A stretch of 46,348 nt of DNA from Candidatus Cloacimonadota bacterium (GCA_027064005.1 JAMOQM010000067.1:1-46348); one strand, 5' to 3'; shown: positions 18,763 through 27,539, counted from the first letter of the stretch. Numbers and translations are program-made. Notes: a model not told the origin generated them from the sequence alone.

Positions 18763-19905
18763 ATGAAAAAAATCTTTATACTTGGAATAACAGGATCTAT
18801 CGGACAATCAACAGTTGAAGTCGTGAGAACTCATCCTGATAAATTTACAATTGTTGGAGCATCTGCTCATAGAAATATTAATAAATTGCTAAAATTGGCA
18901 AAAGAATTTCAGATTAAAAATCTCGTTATTACTTCAAAACTTAAAAAAAACGAACTCCCGAATGATATCAAAATTCACATTGGAGAAGAAGCATTAATAG
19001 ACTTTGTTCGTAATTCGGATTATGATATTTTATTAAATGCAATTACCGGATCCGCAGGATTAAAATCCTCGATAGAAACATTAAAACGAGGGAAAAATCT
19101 TGCTCTGGCAAACAAAGAATCTTTGGTAATGGCGGGGCATCTTGTCAAAAAAATCCAATCTGAAACAGGGGCAAAACTTTTGCCGGTTGACAGCGAGCAC
19201 AGTGCGATTTTTCAAATACTTCATAATGAAAATAATAAGGAAGTTAACAATCTTATTTTAACTGCTTCCGGCGGACCTTTCAAAAATCTCGATAAAAAAG
19301 AATTTTCTAAGATAACTTTAGCTGATACTTTAAAACATCCAACTTGGAAAATGGGAAGTAAAATAACGATTGATTCATCAACATTAATGAACAAAGGTTT
19401 GGAAGTTATTGAAGCTCATTGGCTTTACGGTATTGATTATGATCATATTCAGGCTGTAATTCATCCGCAATCAATTATTCATTCAATGGTGGAATTTATT
19501 GACGGTTCTATTTTTGCTCAAATGAGTGAACCGACAATGCGATTACCGATTCTTTACGCTCTTACTTATCCAAAGAGGATTAAATCAAATATTGTCTCAA
19601 CAAATATGTTAAAAATGCGAGATTTAACGTTTATGGAAATTTCAACCGACAAATATCCTCTTTTTAAATTGGCAAACGAGGTGGGAAAAGCCGGAGGAAT
19701 TTTACCGACAATTATGAATGCTGTTAATGAAATAGCGGTGCAACTTTTTATAGATGGTAAAATAACCTATCTTGATATTCCCAAAATGGTAATAAATTAT
19801 GTTGAGCAGTCTGAAAATATAGTTAATCCGGATCTTAATTCAATCTTAGAAATTAATACATTGACACATAAAGAGGCATATTTAAAATTTAGGAGATTTA
19901 TTTGA
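18763..19905 (+). CDS. dxr: 1-deoxy-D-xylulose 5-phosphate reductoisomerase
   Basis: DXR converts DXP to 2-C-methyl-D-erythritol 4-phosphate with NADPH, the committed step of the MEP isoprenoid pathway. The 380-residue length is normal. Visible motifs are the NADPH-binding GITGSIGQSTVEVV at the N-terminus, ALANKESLVMAG, the metal-site LPVDSEHSAIFQ, the flexible-loop LTASGGPF, WKMGSKITIDSSTLMNKGLE and VIHPQSIIHSMVEF. It starts one base after the PorV-like gene stop. The usual downstream rseP is absent here; a sensor kinase follows after 64 bases. Confidence 0.97.
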   Translation: MKKIFILGITGSIGQSTVEVVRTHPDKFTIVGASAHRNINKLLKLAKEFQIKNLVITSKLKKNELPNDIKIHIGEEALIDFVRNSDYDILLNAITGSAGLKSSIETLKRGKNLALANKESLVMAGHLVKKIQSETGAKLLPVDSEHSAIFQILHNENNKEVNNLILTASGGPFKNLDKKEFSKITLADTLKHPTWKMGSKITIDSSTLMNKGLEVIEAHWLYGIDYDHIQAVIHPQSIIHSMVEFIDGSIFAQMSEPTMRLPILYALTYPKRIKSNIVSTNMLKMRDLTFMEISTDKYPLFKLANEVGKAGGILPTIMNAVNEIAVQLFIDGKITYLDIPKMVINYVEQSENIVNPDLNSILEINTLTHKEAYLKFRRFI

Positions 19906-19969
19906 TGATTTTTTAATGTAGTAATTTGCTTTTAAATTTTTAACAGCTTTAATTCTTTGGAGTTGTATT

Positions 19970-22723
19970 ATGAAACCGATAAAACACTTTCTTTCGGATT
20001 TGAAATTTTTTGTCGCACCAATAATTGTAATTATTTTATTATCAATTGCTTTTGTTAAAATAGGAATACATATACATACAGTTCAAAGAAACTTCCCTCA
20101 ACAGCAAATTTCTCTAAACAACAATCAGAAATTAATTCAAAAAGACACAGTTAGGGTTAATTTATCAAAATGGAAAGCAACCAGAAAAAAGATTTTCCTA
20201 CAAATAATATCTATCTTTTTAATCGCAATGGCAGGTGTTTTAATCTTCCTATATTTTCTCTTTAAATTAAAAAAAAAGCTGATGGCTGATAATAAATACA
20301 TCTTAAAATGTCTGAGAAATGAAAATAATCTCGGTAAAAATATTGACTTAAGCAAATTACATTTTACGGAATTTAAAACTATTGCCGAACACTTCAATAC
20401 CCTCTATAATAAGAATTCCATATCGTATATTCAATTAATTAAAAGCCAAAGAAATCTTGAAAATATATTAAATACAATGTCTGATGGTATTTTCATTCAT
20501 GATGAAAACGGAACAATTATTGAGGTAAATAACTCAACACTAAAAATGTATGGATTAAAAAATAAACAAGATTTGAAAATTTATTCAACATTAAAATCAC
20601 TTTCATCTGTAAAAAATGATCTTTCCAAAATATACGAATATTGCTCAATAGCTATTCAAGGTAAAAGCATCCAATTTGAATGGATTGGAAGAAATATTAA
20701 AAAAAATATTGATTTCCCGATATTGGTTAATCTTACAAAAATAATCTATAAAAACAAACATGTTCTTTTAGCCAGTGTACGCGATATTAGTAAATTAATT
20801 AAAGCAAGAAAAAAATTAAAAGATAAAAATCAATTGTATCAAACAACATTGGAAAATATTTCAGATTGTGTGATAAGGACAAATTTGAATTTTGAAATTG
20901 AATTTATCAATAAAGCAACCGAGAGACTTATTAATAAACCTTTAGAAAAAGTTAAAGGTAAAAGGATAGATTTAACTTTAAAAATTATTGATGCTAATAC
21001 TCATCAAAGTGTTTCCCAAGATTTGGAAAAATTGGTCGGTTTGGGAAAAAATTGTAAAAAAATGGATTTAGTGGTTGTTGATTGGAAAGGAAAGGAAATA
21101 AATGCAGATATTTCATTTACGGTGATTTACGACTCTAATAAAATAGCTTATAGTATTTTATTTGTAATTAAAGACGTAACCGAAAAAGTAAATTATTTAG
21201 CAGAAATATCTAAAAATAGAAATCTCGAATCTCTGGGATTATTAGCCGGCGGAATTGCACATGGATTTAACAATATTCTGACAGGAGTTTTTGGCAATAT
21301 CTCTTTGGCTCGCTACTATTTAAATGGTAGCAATAACAAAGCTGAAAACTACCTGACTTTAGCCGAAAATGCAATGACAAAGGCAAAATATCTATCCACA
21401 AAATTACTTACTTTTGCCGAAGGAGATAAGAATACGATAGAAACAATTAATATCAATAATTTAATTCTTCAAATTGTAAATAATCTTACGAATCATTTTT
21501 CCACAGAAATCATATATTACAAAAATCCAAATTTATGGACAATCTCAGCCGATAAAGATCAGATTGAACAAGCAATAGTTAATGTAATAGAAAATGCTTG
21601 TGAATCAATGAATAATAAAGGAAAAGTTAAGATAAAAACTGCTAATTATGATAATTCTCATAATGCTGAACCGAAATTAGATCCTATACAATATATTAAA
21701 ATTGAAGTTGAAGATCGCGGTAAAGGAATTAAAGAATCACATATTCCTAAAATTTTTGATCCGTATTTCACAACTAAATTCTTAGGAAGAGGATTAGGAC
21801 TTTCTATTGCTTTTTCTGTAGTAACAAAACATTCAGGGAAAATTTTTGTAAATTCAAAAGAACTTTTTGGGACAAAAATTACCATTTATTTGCCTACTTC
21901 AAAAATTAGTAAAGAAAAAATACAAAAAGAAATAAATCGGATTTCTCAGCATAATATACTATTATTAGATGAATACGAAAGTATTTTGAAAATTAATAAA
22001 GAAATTTTTGAAGATGCCGGATATAACCTAATTGTCGCGGAAACCCCCGAAGAATTGATTCATCTGTATGAACTCCGAACTGAAATTATTGACAAATTTG
22101 ATGTAATAATAATTGGTTTGAAAATTGCCAAAGAAATTGAAATTACAGATATTATAAACAAAGTTCGTAATCTAAATGAGGATGTAAAAATCCTTTTAAC
22201 AGCGGCTGAATATAATGCTGAAGAAGTTAAAAGATATAAAAAAAATGGAGTCCATGAGATTATTTTTGATTCTTATAGTACAGAAAAAATAATCGAAATA
22301 ATCAATAGGCAAACAATAAAGGAGAATCTGGAAATGGGAAAAGTGAAAGTTTTTAAAACCTGCTCATTTTGTGGGAAAAAATGGAAAACTCGCGAAGAAT
22401 TTCTTTCTGACAAAAAAGTTAAACTTGTCGGATATCAAATTAATTATATTGATATCGAAAAAGGACTTTTCCTTTTTAACCATTCTTGCAACACAACAAT
22501 TGCCATTGAAGTGGAAGAATTTATGGACTTATACAAAGGAGTCAAATACACGGAAAATAAAATGAATAAAGATGGATGCCCGGGATATTGTCTTGATGAG
22601 AAAGAGCTTCAAGATTGTGGAAATACTTGTTATTACAATCAAGTTAGAAAACTGATGCTGGTAATTTTAGATTATAATAAAAAAGATTCTCAAGAAAATA
22701 ATCAAAAGGGCAAAATCTTGTGA
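19970..22723 (+). CDS. Hybrid sensor histidine kinase: 2 TM, 2 PAS, HisKA-HATPase, degenerate receiver, Cys-rich domain
   Basis: The 917-residue membrane kinase has helices at about 13-35 and 74-98 enclosing a short ~40-residue periplasmic loop. A first PAS domain follows (about 160-280, MSDGIFIHDENGTIIEVNNS) and a second (about 288-410). The HisKA domain has the phospho-acceptor in GGIAHGFNNILTG (His431). The ATPase domain shows NVIENACES, EDRGKGI and GRGLGLSIAFSV. A receiver-like domain (about 661-780) lacks the phospho-acceptor Asp (FDVIIIGLKI) and the usual Lys. The C-terminal 110 residues (about 793-905) hold CSFCGKKWKTREEFLSD, NHSC, GCPGYCLDE and DCGNTCYYNQVRKL, seven cysteines in a metal- or redox-type pattern. 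The next gene is a second copy of this last domain. The kinase probably senses a redox or intracellular cue. No separate response regulator lies nearby. Confidence 0.93.
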   Translation: MKPIKHFLSDLKFFVAPIIVIILLSIAFVKIGIHIHTVQRNFPQQQISLNNNQKLIQKDTVRVNLSKWKATRKKIFLQIISIFLIAMAGVLIFLYFLFKLKKKLMADNKYILKCLRNENNLGKNIDLSKLHFTEFKTIAEHFNTLYNKNSISYIQLIKSQRNLENILNTMSDGIFIHDENGTIIEVNNSTLKMYGLKNKQDLKIYSTLKSLSSVKNDLSKIYEYCSIAIQGKSIQFEWIGRNIKKNIDFPILVNLTKIIYKNKHVLLASVRDISKLIKARKKLKDKNQLYQTTLENISDCVIRTNLNFEIEFINKATERLINKPLEKVKGKRIDLTLKIIDANTHQSVSQDLEKLVGLGKNCKKMDLVVVDWKGKEINADISFTVIYDSNKIAYSILFVIKDVTEKVNYLAEISKNRNLESLGLLAGGIAHGFNNILTGVFGNISLARYYLNGSNNKAENYLTLAENAMTKAKYLSTKLLTFAEGDKNTIETININNLILQIVNNLTNHFSTEIIYYKNPNLWTISADKDQIEQAIVNVIENACESMNNKGKVKIKTANYDNSHNAEPKLDPIQYIKIEVEDRGKGIKESHIPKIFDPYFTTKFLGRGLGLSIAFSVVTKHSGKIFVNSKELFGTKITIYLPTSKISKEKIQKEINRISQHNILLLDEYESILKINKEIFEDAGYNLIVAETPEELIHLYELRTEIIDKFDVIIIGLKIAKEIEITDIINKVRNLNEDVKILLTAAEYNAEEVKRYKKNGVHEIIFDSYSTEKIIEIINRQTIKENLEMGKVKVFKTCSFCGKKWKTREEFLSDKKVKLVGYQINYIDIEKGLFLFNHSCNTTIAIEVEEFMDLYKGVKYTENKMNKDGCPGYCLDEKELQDCGNTCYYNQVRKLMLVILDYNKKDSQENNQKGKIL

Positions 22724-23076
22724 GTATAAATAATGGCTACAGAATTTGCTCATTTTGTGAAAAAAAATGGAAAACTCGTGAAGAATTTCTTTCTGACAAA
22801 GACGTTAAACTCACCGGATATCAAATTAATTATGTTGATCTCGAAAAAGGACTTTTCCTTTTCAACCATTCTTGCAATACAACAATCGCCATAAAAATCG
22901 AAGAATTTATGGATTTATATAAAGGTCCCAAATACACGGAAAGTAAAATAGGTAAAGAAGGATGTCAGGGATATTGTTTAGATGAAAACAACCTTGAAGA
23001 TTGCGGAAATAATTGTTATTACAATCAAGTTAGAAAACTGATGAAAATTATTTTGGAATATTCCACCAAAAAATAG
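22720..23076 (+). CDS. Free-standing Cys-rich domain protein, paralogue of the kinase C-terminus
   Basis: The 118-residue protein is nearly the same, residue for residue, as the C-terminal domain of the kinase just upstream. It has CSFCEKKWKTREEFLSD, YQINYVDLEKGLFLFNHSC, NTTIAIKIEEFMDLYKG, GCQGYCLDE and DCGNNCYYNQVRKLM. All seven cysteines and the His next to the third are kept. The GTG start overlaps the kinase stop by 4 bases and AAGGG lies upstream, so it is translated with the kinase. I know unnamed proteins of this pattern next to histidine kinases in anaerobic bacteria but no assigned function. A metal- or cluster-binding partner of the kinase is an inference. Confidence 0.85.
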   Translation: MSINNGYRICSFCEKKWKTREEFLSDKDVKLTGYQINYVDLEKGLFLFNHSCNTTIAIKIEEFMDLYKGPKYTESKIGKEGCQGYCLDENNLEDCGNNCYYNQVRKLMKIILEYSTKK

Positions 23077-23271
23077 GAGGAAAATCATCTTAAATTTGTC
23101 AGTGCTTATTTCTCTGCTCCAAGAAATATCGGATTTTCAGCTCTTAAAAAATTACCATTATAGAAGATTAAATTAAAAATATAGAAATGACATTTTTCCA
23201 AAAATTTATAGTTGGTTCAAAATCATTTTCAAAAAACTTGACTTATTTTGAATATTTAAAAGAAGACAGAT

Positions 23272-23712
23272 ATGGAAATAAATAAAAATTTAGTCGTAAT
23301 TAAAGAAAATAATAAAGAAGATAAATTCTCTCTTCTTGATGAATTGTGCGATTTACTTTATAAGAATAAAATTATCTCGTCTAAAGAGAATTTCTTTGAA
23401 AGTGTTAAAAGTCGAGAAGAAGATATGTCAACCGGATTTGGTTACGGTTTGGCAATTCCACACGGAAGGTCAAATGAAGTTAACACTTTTGATTTTGCAA
23501 TTATGTTAATTCAAAATGGCGTTGATTATAATGCAATTGACGGTAAACCGGTAAACATTATATTTTTAGCAGCAATACCTTCTAAAGAAGGGAAATTATA
23601 TCAAACCAAACTTTCCCGAATATCTTCCTTTTTTAGAGATAAAAATAATAGAGACGAAATATTTAATGTGAAAGATAAAACAGAGTTAATCAAAATTTTA
23701 GAGAGGATTTAA
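23272..23712 (+). CDS. PTS EIIA-like domain protein, PtsN/fructose type
   Basis: The 146-residue protein is a single EIIA domain of the fructose/nitrogen type. Its phospho-acceptor histidine is visible in GLAIPHGRSNEV (His64), with DFAIMLIQNGVDYNAIDGKPV and NIIFLAAIP after it. No EIIB or EIIC sugar permease gene is nearby, so a regulatory role like PtsN is more likely than sugar uptake. The upstream 195-base gap has no convincing promoter or gene. Its stop overlaps the start of the PorV-like gene by one base, an unusual pairing that suggests co-expression only. Confidence 0.87.
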   Translation: MEINKNLVVIKENNKEDKFSLLDELCDLLYKNKIISSKENFFESVKSREEDMSTGFGYGLAIPHGRSNEVNTFDFAIMLIQNGVDYNAIDGKPVNIIFLAAIPSKEGKLYQTKLSRISSFFRDKNNRDEIFNVKDKTELIKILERI

Positions 23713-24638
23713 TGAAAAAGAGTATTTTACTAGCCATAATTGTTCTAATGAGTTTAAACGTATTTGCAATTAGCAAAGATGCAGGTGTCGCATCTTTTTC
23801 ATTTCTAAAAATAAAATATTCTGCAAAAGCAGCTGCAATGGGAAACGCTTTTACCGGAATGGTTTCTAACGGAGAAGTTGTATTATACAATCCTGCCTCC
23901 TTATTTTATACCAATGAAAATACAATTACTACCACTTATAATAACTACATTGATGGGTTCAACGGTGGATCATCGGTTTATACCTTTCCGCTAAATAAAA
24001 AGCGAGTGGCTATTTTTACTCAATTTCTCACCAGTGATGATATTGATAAAACCATTGTTGACCAATATGGAAATTACGCCGGGAAAGACGGAACTTTTAC
24101 ATCTTCAGATATTTTAATCGGCTGTTCCTATTCCAGTGATTTTTCTCCGGTTGTTAAATTAGGCGGAAATCTTAAATATCTTTATGAATCTATTGACGGT
24201 AACAATGAACACATCCTTGTTGGTGATGTCGCCATGATTCATCAAACTCCAAATCCTTTATTAAAAGTTGGAGCATCAATTCAAAATATTAAAATAACTT
24301 CTTCAAATTCGGAAAAAGCACCTATTGTTTTAAATGCGGGTTTATCATATCATCCCAATAAAAAAAGCTATTATAATTTTGACGTTTATCGACCATATTA
24401 CGGAGATTTGTCTGTGAGAGTCGGTACGGAATATATGGTTAATAATTTTTTATTTTTGCGAGGTGGTTATAAAACTAACGCTTCCGATTGGGATCTTGGT
24501 GGCGATATGTCTTTTTCATCAGGATTATCTTTTGGCTTCGGAACTTCTTGGAAAAAATTCATATTGGATTATGCGGCGGTTTCTTACGGAGATTTAGGTT
24601 TTACCAATCAGGTTTCGATAAGCTATAAATTACAATAA
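23712..24638 (+). CDS. PorV/PorQ-family outer-membrane protein (second copy type)
   Basis: The 308-residue exported protein has a signal peptide (MKKSILLAIIVLMSLNVFA). It then carries the PorV/PorQ-like signature GVASFSFLKIKYSAKAAAMG, NAFTGMVSNG and LYNPASLFY. The remaining sequence alternates as a beta-barrel, with LKLGGNLKYLYES-type strands and a last strand VSISYKLQ. It differs clearly from the copy at 17811, so the two are not recent duplicates. Its start overlaps the PTS IIA stop (TAATG). Role in type IX secretion or lipid/hydrophobe transport cannot be decided from sequence. Confidence 0.78.
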   Translation: MKKSILLAIIVLMSLNVFAISKDAGVASFSFLKIKYSAKAAAMGNAFTGMVSNGEVVLYNPASLFYTNENTITTTYNNYIDGFNGGSSVYTFPLNKKRVAIFTQFLTSDDIDKTIVDQYGNYAGKDGTFTSSDILIGCSYSSDFSPVVKLGGNLKYLYESIDGNNEHILVGDVAMIHQTPNPLLKVGASIQNIKITSSNSEKAPIVLNAGLSYHPNKKSYYNFDVYRPYYGDLSVRVGTEYMVNNFLFLRGGYKTNASDWDLGGDMSFSSGLSFGFGTSWKKFILDYAAVSYGDLGFTNQVSISYKLQ

Positions 24639-24657
24639 AAAGCAATCAGAGGTTTTA

Positions 24658-25851
24658 ATGAATGCGAGAGAAATAAAGTTAGATAATATAAACGATACTA
24701 TTGCCATATTAAAAGAAATCGGCGTTTCCTCAAAAGGTGTCGGAGCAATGAGTAAAAAAGGTACTTCATTTAATATCCTAATCCAAGATGTTGTAACCGG
24801 AGCTGCAAATATTTTGAAACAAGAAATGCTTGCACTTGGTGCGGATTTAGCAATGTCAAGCGGAATAGTTGAAGGGAATAAGAAAAATACCGATGTCTTA
24901 TTGTTAGGTTCACGTGATAAAATTGAAAAATTGTGTGAAAAATTAAACAACTATCATAGTTTTTACCTTCCACAAATTAAGCTCGAAATTGAACAAGTTT
25001 TATATCCGACCAAAAAAGATAGTTTCAAAATTGGTAATCAAAGTTTAGATTTATCTTCAACAAAAATTATGGGGATTCTAAATGTAACTCCCGATTCCTT
25101 TTCAGACGGAATGAAATACTTTGATGAAGATAAAGCGGTTCAACATTGTTTAGAGATGATAAACGACGGTGCAGACATCATTGATATTGGCGGAGAATCT
25201 TCCAGACCGGGAGCTGAACCTGTTTCTTTAGAAGATGAAATTGCGCGTGTTATTCCTATCATAAAAGCAATTAGAAAAGTTTCGGACATCCCGATTTCTG
25301 TTGATACCTACAAATCTGAAGTTGCCGAAAAAGCAATCCTGGCCGGAGCATCTATTATTAATGATATTTCAGGCTTGAGATTTGATGAAAAAATGGTCGA
25401 AATTCTGCGTAAATATCCTACAATCCCAATCATTATTATGCATATGAAAGGTACTCCCAAAGATATGCAAAAAAATCCAACGTATAAAAATGTTATTACG
25501 GAATTGCTTGAGTTTTTTAATGAAAGAATTTCTTTTTGCAGATCACACCTAATCCCTAAAAGTCGCATAATTATTGATCCGGGTATCGGTTTTGGGAAAA
25601 GATTGGAAGATAATCTTAAAATTGTTAAAAACATCTATCAATTCAAATCACTGGATGTTCCGGTTTTGTTAGGAACTTCTCGCAAATCTTTTATCGGTCA
25701 AATTTATAATTCTCTCCCCGAAGAACGAGAAGCCGGAACTTTAGCAACAACAGCAATTGCTTTTCAAAATGAGATAGAATTTGTTCGCGTTCACGATGTT
25801 AAAGCAAATAAGCAATTAATAGAGACATTAACCGCTATAAATAATAAATGA
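24658..25851 (+). CDS. folP: Dihydropteroate synthase with N-terminal extension
   Basis: DHPS joins p-aminobenzoate to dihydropterin pyrophosphate in folate synthesis. The catalytic TIM barrel begins near residue 135 with IMGILNVTPDSFSDG and continues with GADIIDIGGESSRPGAEPV, ISVDTYKSEVAEKAI, IINDISGLRF, IIIMHMKGTP, IIIDPGIGFGK and LLGTSRKSFIG. The first ~125 residues form a separate alpha/beta region (KTSFNILIQDV-like strands, DVLLLGSRDKIEKL) absent from E. coli FolP, though similar extensions occur in some anaerobes. There is no stop or frameshift. It overlaps the cyclase gene by 4 bases. Confidence 0.95.
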   Translation: MNAREIKLDNINDTIAILKEIGVSSKGVGAMSKKGTSFNILIQDVVTGAANILKQEMLALGADLAMSSGIVEGNKKNTDVLLLGSRDKIEKLCEKLNNYHSFYLPQIKLEIEQVLYPTKKDSFKIGNQSLDLSSTKIMGILNVTPDSFSDGMKYFDEDKAVQHCLEMINDGADIIDIGGESSRPGAEPVSLEDEIARVIPIIKAIRKVSDIPISVDTYKSEVAEKAILAGASIINDISGLRFDEKMVEILRKYPTIPIIIMHMKGTPKDMQKNPTYKNVITELLEFFNERISFCRSHLIPKSRIIIDPGIGFGKRLEDNLKIVKNIYQFKSLDVPVLLGTSRKSFIGQIYNSLPEEREAGTLATTAIAFQNEIEFVRVHDVKANKQLIETLTAINNK

Positions 25852-26594
25852 ATTTTTTGATTCCTCACATAAAAGATTTAATTGATATAACCTTAATCGG
25901 ATTTGTTATTTATAAAATAATTAGCAGTATTCGTAATCGCGAAACTTATCAAATTCTTGCCGGTTTAATCGTTATTGTAGGATTATATTCTTTATCGGTA
26001 GTTTTCCAATTAAGAATGACAACTTCAATTTTAAAAAGTGTGAAAAACTATTGGATGCTTGCCTTCATTATTTTGTTTCAACCGGAATTGAGGAGTTTTC
26101 TTTCAAAAGCTTGGACAGGTAATTTTAAATATTTTTCAAAAAATAAATATAAAAAAAATGATTACTCACAACTTTTAAATGCTATCAGCACGATGTCTTT
26201 TCGTAAAACAGGTGTGTTGATTATTTTTGAAAAAAACAATTCTTTGGATAAATATATCGAAACCGGAGAAATAATCGATTCTGTCATCTCGACTAAATTA
26301 TTGCTTACCATATTTAATAAAAATACCATTTTGCATGACGGAGCTGTTATTATTCGAGATAAGAGAATTTATGCTGTGAAAGTGGTTTTGCCACTAAGTA
26401 AAAATGTAAAGTACACTAAAACATTCGGAACAAGACATTTGGCTGCAATCGGAATTACGGAAGAAACGGATGCTTTTTCAATTGTTTGCTCTGAAGAAAC
26501 AGGTGAAATTTCTTTTCAAATTGAAGGTAAAATATTTCTAAACTTATCATTAGAAGAATTATATCAGAGAATCGTGGATGCAGAAAAAGAATAG
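25848..26594 (+). CDS. cdaA: Diadenylate cyclase, CdaA type
   Basis: CdaA makes cyclic di-AMP from two ATP at the membrane. The 248-residue protein has an N-terminal set of about three hydrophobic helices (about 1-65) and a C-terminal DAC domain (about 95-230). Motif DGA is at 164-166 in ILHDGAVIIRD, and the second motif reads GTRHLAAIGITEETDAF. The family consensus at that place is RHR, so the third residue is Leu198 here. SEETGEISF follows as expected. It follows folP with ATGA overlap, as in many bacteria where folP and cdaA are neighbours. The substitution could change activity, but the rest of the active site looks intact. Confidence 0.93.
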   Translation: MNFLIPHIKDLIDITLIGFVIYKIISSIRNRETYQILAGLIVIVGLYSLSVVFQLRMTTSILKSVKNYWMLAFIILFQPELRSFLSKAWTGNFKYFSKNKYKKNDYSQLLNAISTMSFRKTGVLIIFEKNNSLDKYIETGEIIDSVISTKLLLTIFNKNTILHDGAVIIRDKRIYAVKVVLPLSKNVKYTKTFGTRHLAAIGITEETDAFSIVCSEETGEISFQIEGKIFLNLSLEELYQRIVDAEKE

Positions 26595-27204
26595 ACCGTT
26601 AATTATTGCCATAACCGGTGGAATAGCTTCCGGGAAATCTACTTTTTCAAAACTGATTGAAGAAAAAGGATATCGAGTTTATTATACGGATAAAATTGGT
26701 CATGATGTTCTTGAACTGGATTCCATAAAAAAACAAATTAGGGAAAATATCGGTGCTGAAGCTTTCACAAATAACAAAATTGATCGTAAAAAATTAGGAG
26801 AAATTGTCTTTTCTGACAAACAAAAATTAGCGATTCTCAATCAAATATCTCATACAAAAATTAGAGAGCAAATAAATTCCATCATCGCCGAATCTAACGA
26901 GAAAATCATTTTTTTTGAAATACCTCTTTTGATTGAATCTAATCTTCAAGAATCTTTTCATTACAATATTTTGATTACAACAGATGAAAATATTCGTACC
27001 AATAGATTAATTAATCGCGATAAGATTACAAAAGAAAAAGCTTTGAGAATTATTAAAAACCAAATGAGTGATGAAATAAAAAAAGAATATGTTGATTTAA
27101 TTATTGATAATTCCTTTTCTAAAAAATTTCTTGAAGCCCAAACAAATATTTTCCGGCAAATGATAAATCTAATTCCCAAAAGAAAAACAAAAAAATTAAA
27201 TTAA
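26578..27204 (+). CDS. coaE: Dephospho-CoA kinase
   Basis: CoaE phosphorylates dephospho-CoA, the last step of CoA synthesis. The 208-residue protein shows the P-loop ITGGIASGKSTFS at the N-terminus, YYTDKIGHDVLE for the substrate site, IIFFEIPLLIES and a basic lid near TNRLINRDKITKEKAL. Length is normal. It overlaps the cyclase gene by 17 bases with a weak ribosome site, so it likely depends on translation of cdaA. It is the last gene before the promoter region of rpmF. Confidence 0.95.
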   Translation: MQKKNRPLIIAITGGIASGKSTFSKLIEEKGYRVYYTDKIGHDVLELDSIKKQIRENIGAEAFTNNKIDRKKLGEIVFSDKQKLAILNQISHTKIREQINSIIAESNEKIIFFEIPLLIESNLQESFHYNILITTDENIRTNRLINRDKITKEKALRIIKNQMSDEIKKEYVDLIIDNSFSKKFLEAQTNIFRQMINLIPKRKTKKLN

Positions 27205-27308
27205 AATTGCTTTTTTTAGAATATTCTGAGGCATATTTTCAAAAATCTTGACAATTACCTTGTTGATATATTTTGTGCTTGATAATGAATTTTATAATAT
27301 AAAATAAC

Positions 27309-27327
27309 GCATATCTTATTGATATGC
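27309..27327 (+). promoter_or_regulatory. Hairpin in the rpmF leader; promoter elements upstream
   Basis: GCATATC and GATATGC form a 7-bp stem around TTATT, 33 bases before the rpmF start. Upstream the gap contains TTGACA (27248-27253) and TATAAT (27293-27298), but they are too far apart to be one promoter, so which pairs with what is unclear. A transcription start for rpmF-plsX-fab near here is likely because the gap is the largest in this region (155 bases). Confidence 0.4.
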
Positions 27328-27359
27328 TGACTGTTGTGAATAAAGTTAAGGAGTTAAAA

Positions 27360-27539
27360 ATGGCAGTACCAAAAAGAAAAACATCAAAATCTCGTCGGGA
27401 TAAAAGAAGAACTCATTATAAAGCTGAGATGCCGACTGTTTCTGTTTGTTCTAATTGTGGCGCACCGATAAGACCACACCACATTTGTGATAAATGCGGA
27501 TACTATAATAAAAAACAAGTTGTTGATATTAAAGAATAA
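27360..27539 (+). CDS. rpmF: 50S ribosomal protein L32
   Basis: The 59-residue protein begins MAVPKRKTSKSRRDKRRTHY, the unmistakable basic N-terminus of L32, followed by a zinc-ribbon with CSNCGAP and CDKCGYY (four cysteines, so the zinc-binding form). I start it at the ATG at 27360, behind AAGGAG, rather than at an in-frame ATG 36 bases upstream, which would add a non-homologous MLTVVNKVKELK. It shares one base with plsX (TAATG). The rpmF-plsX-fab order is a conserved bacterial cluster. Confidence 0.97.
   Translation: MAVPKRKTSKSRRDKRRTHYKAEMPTVSVCSNCGAPIRPHHICDKCGYYNKKQVVDIKE

Noticed and set aside
23077-23271. Possible small gene or promoter between the Cys-rich protein and PTS IIA
   Set aside because: Frames of under 35 codons have no start with a ribosome site, and TTGACT at 23238 has no -10 element at a workable distance.
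27324-27359. Longer start for ribosomal protein L32
   Set aside because: The extra 12 residues do not belong to L32 and the ribosome site AAGGAG precedes the inner ATG at 27360.
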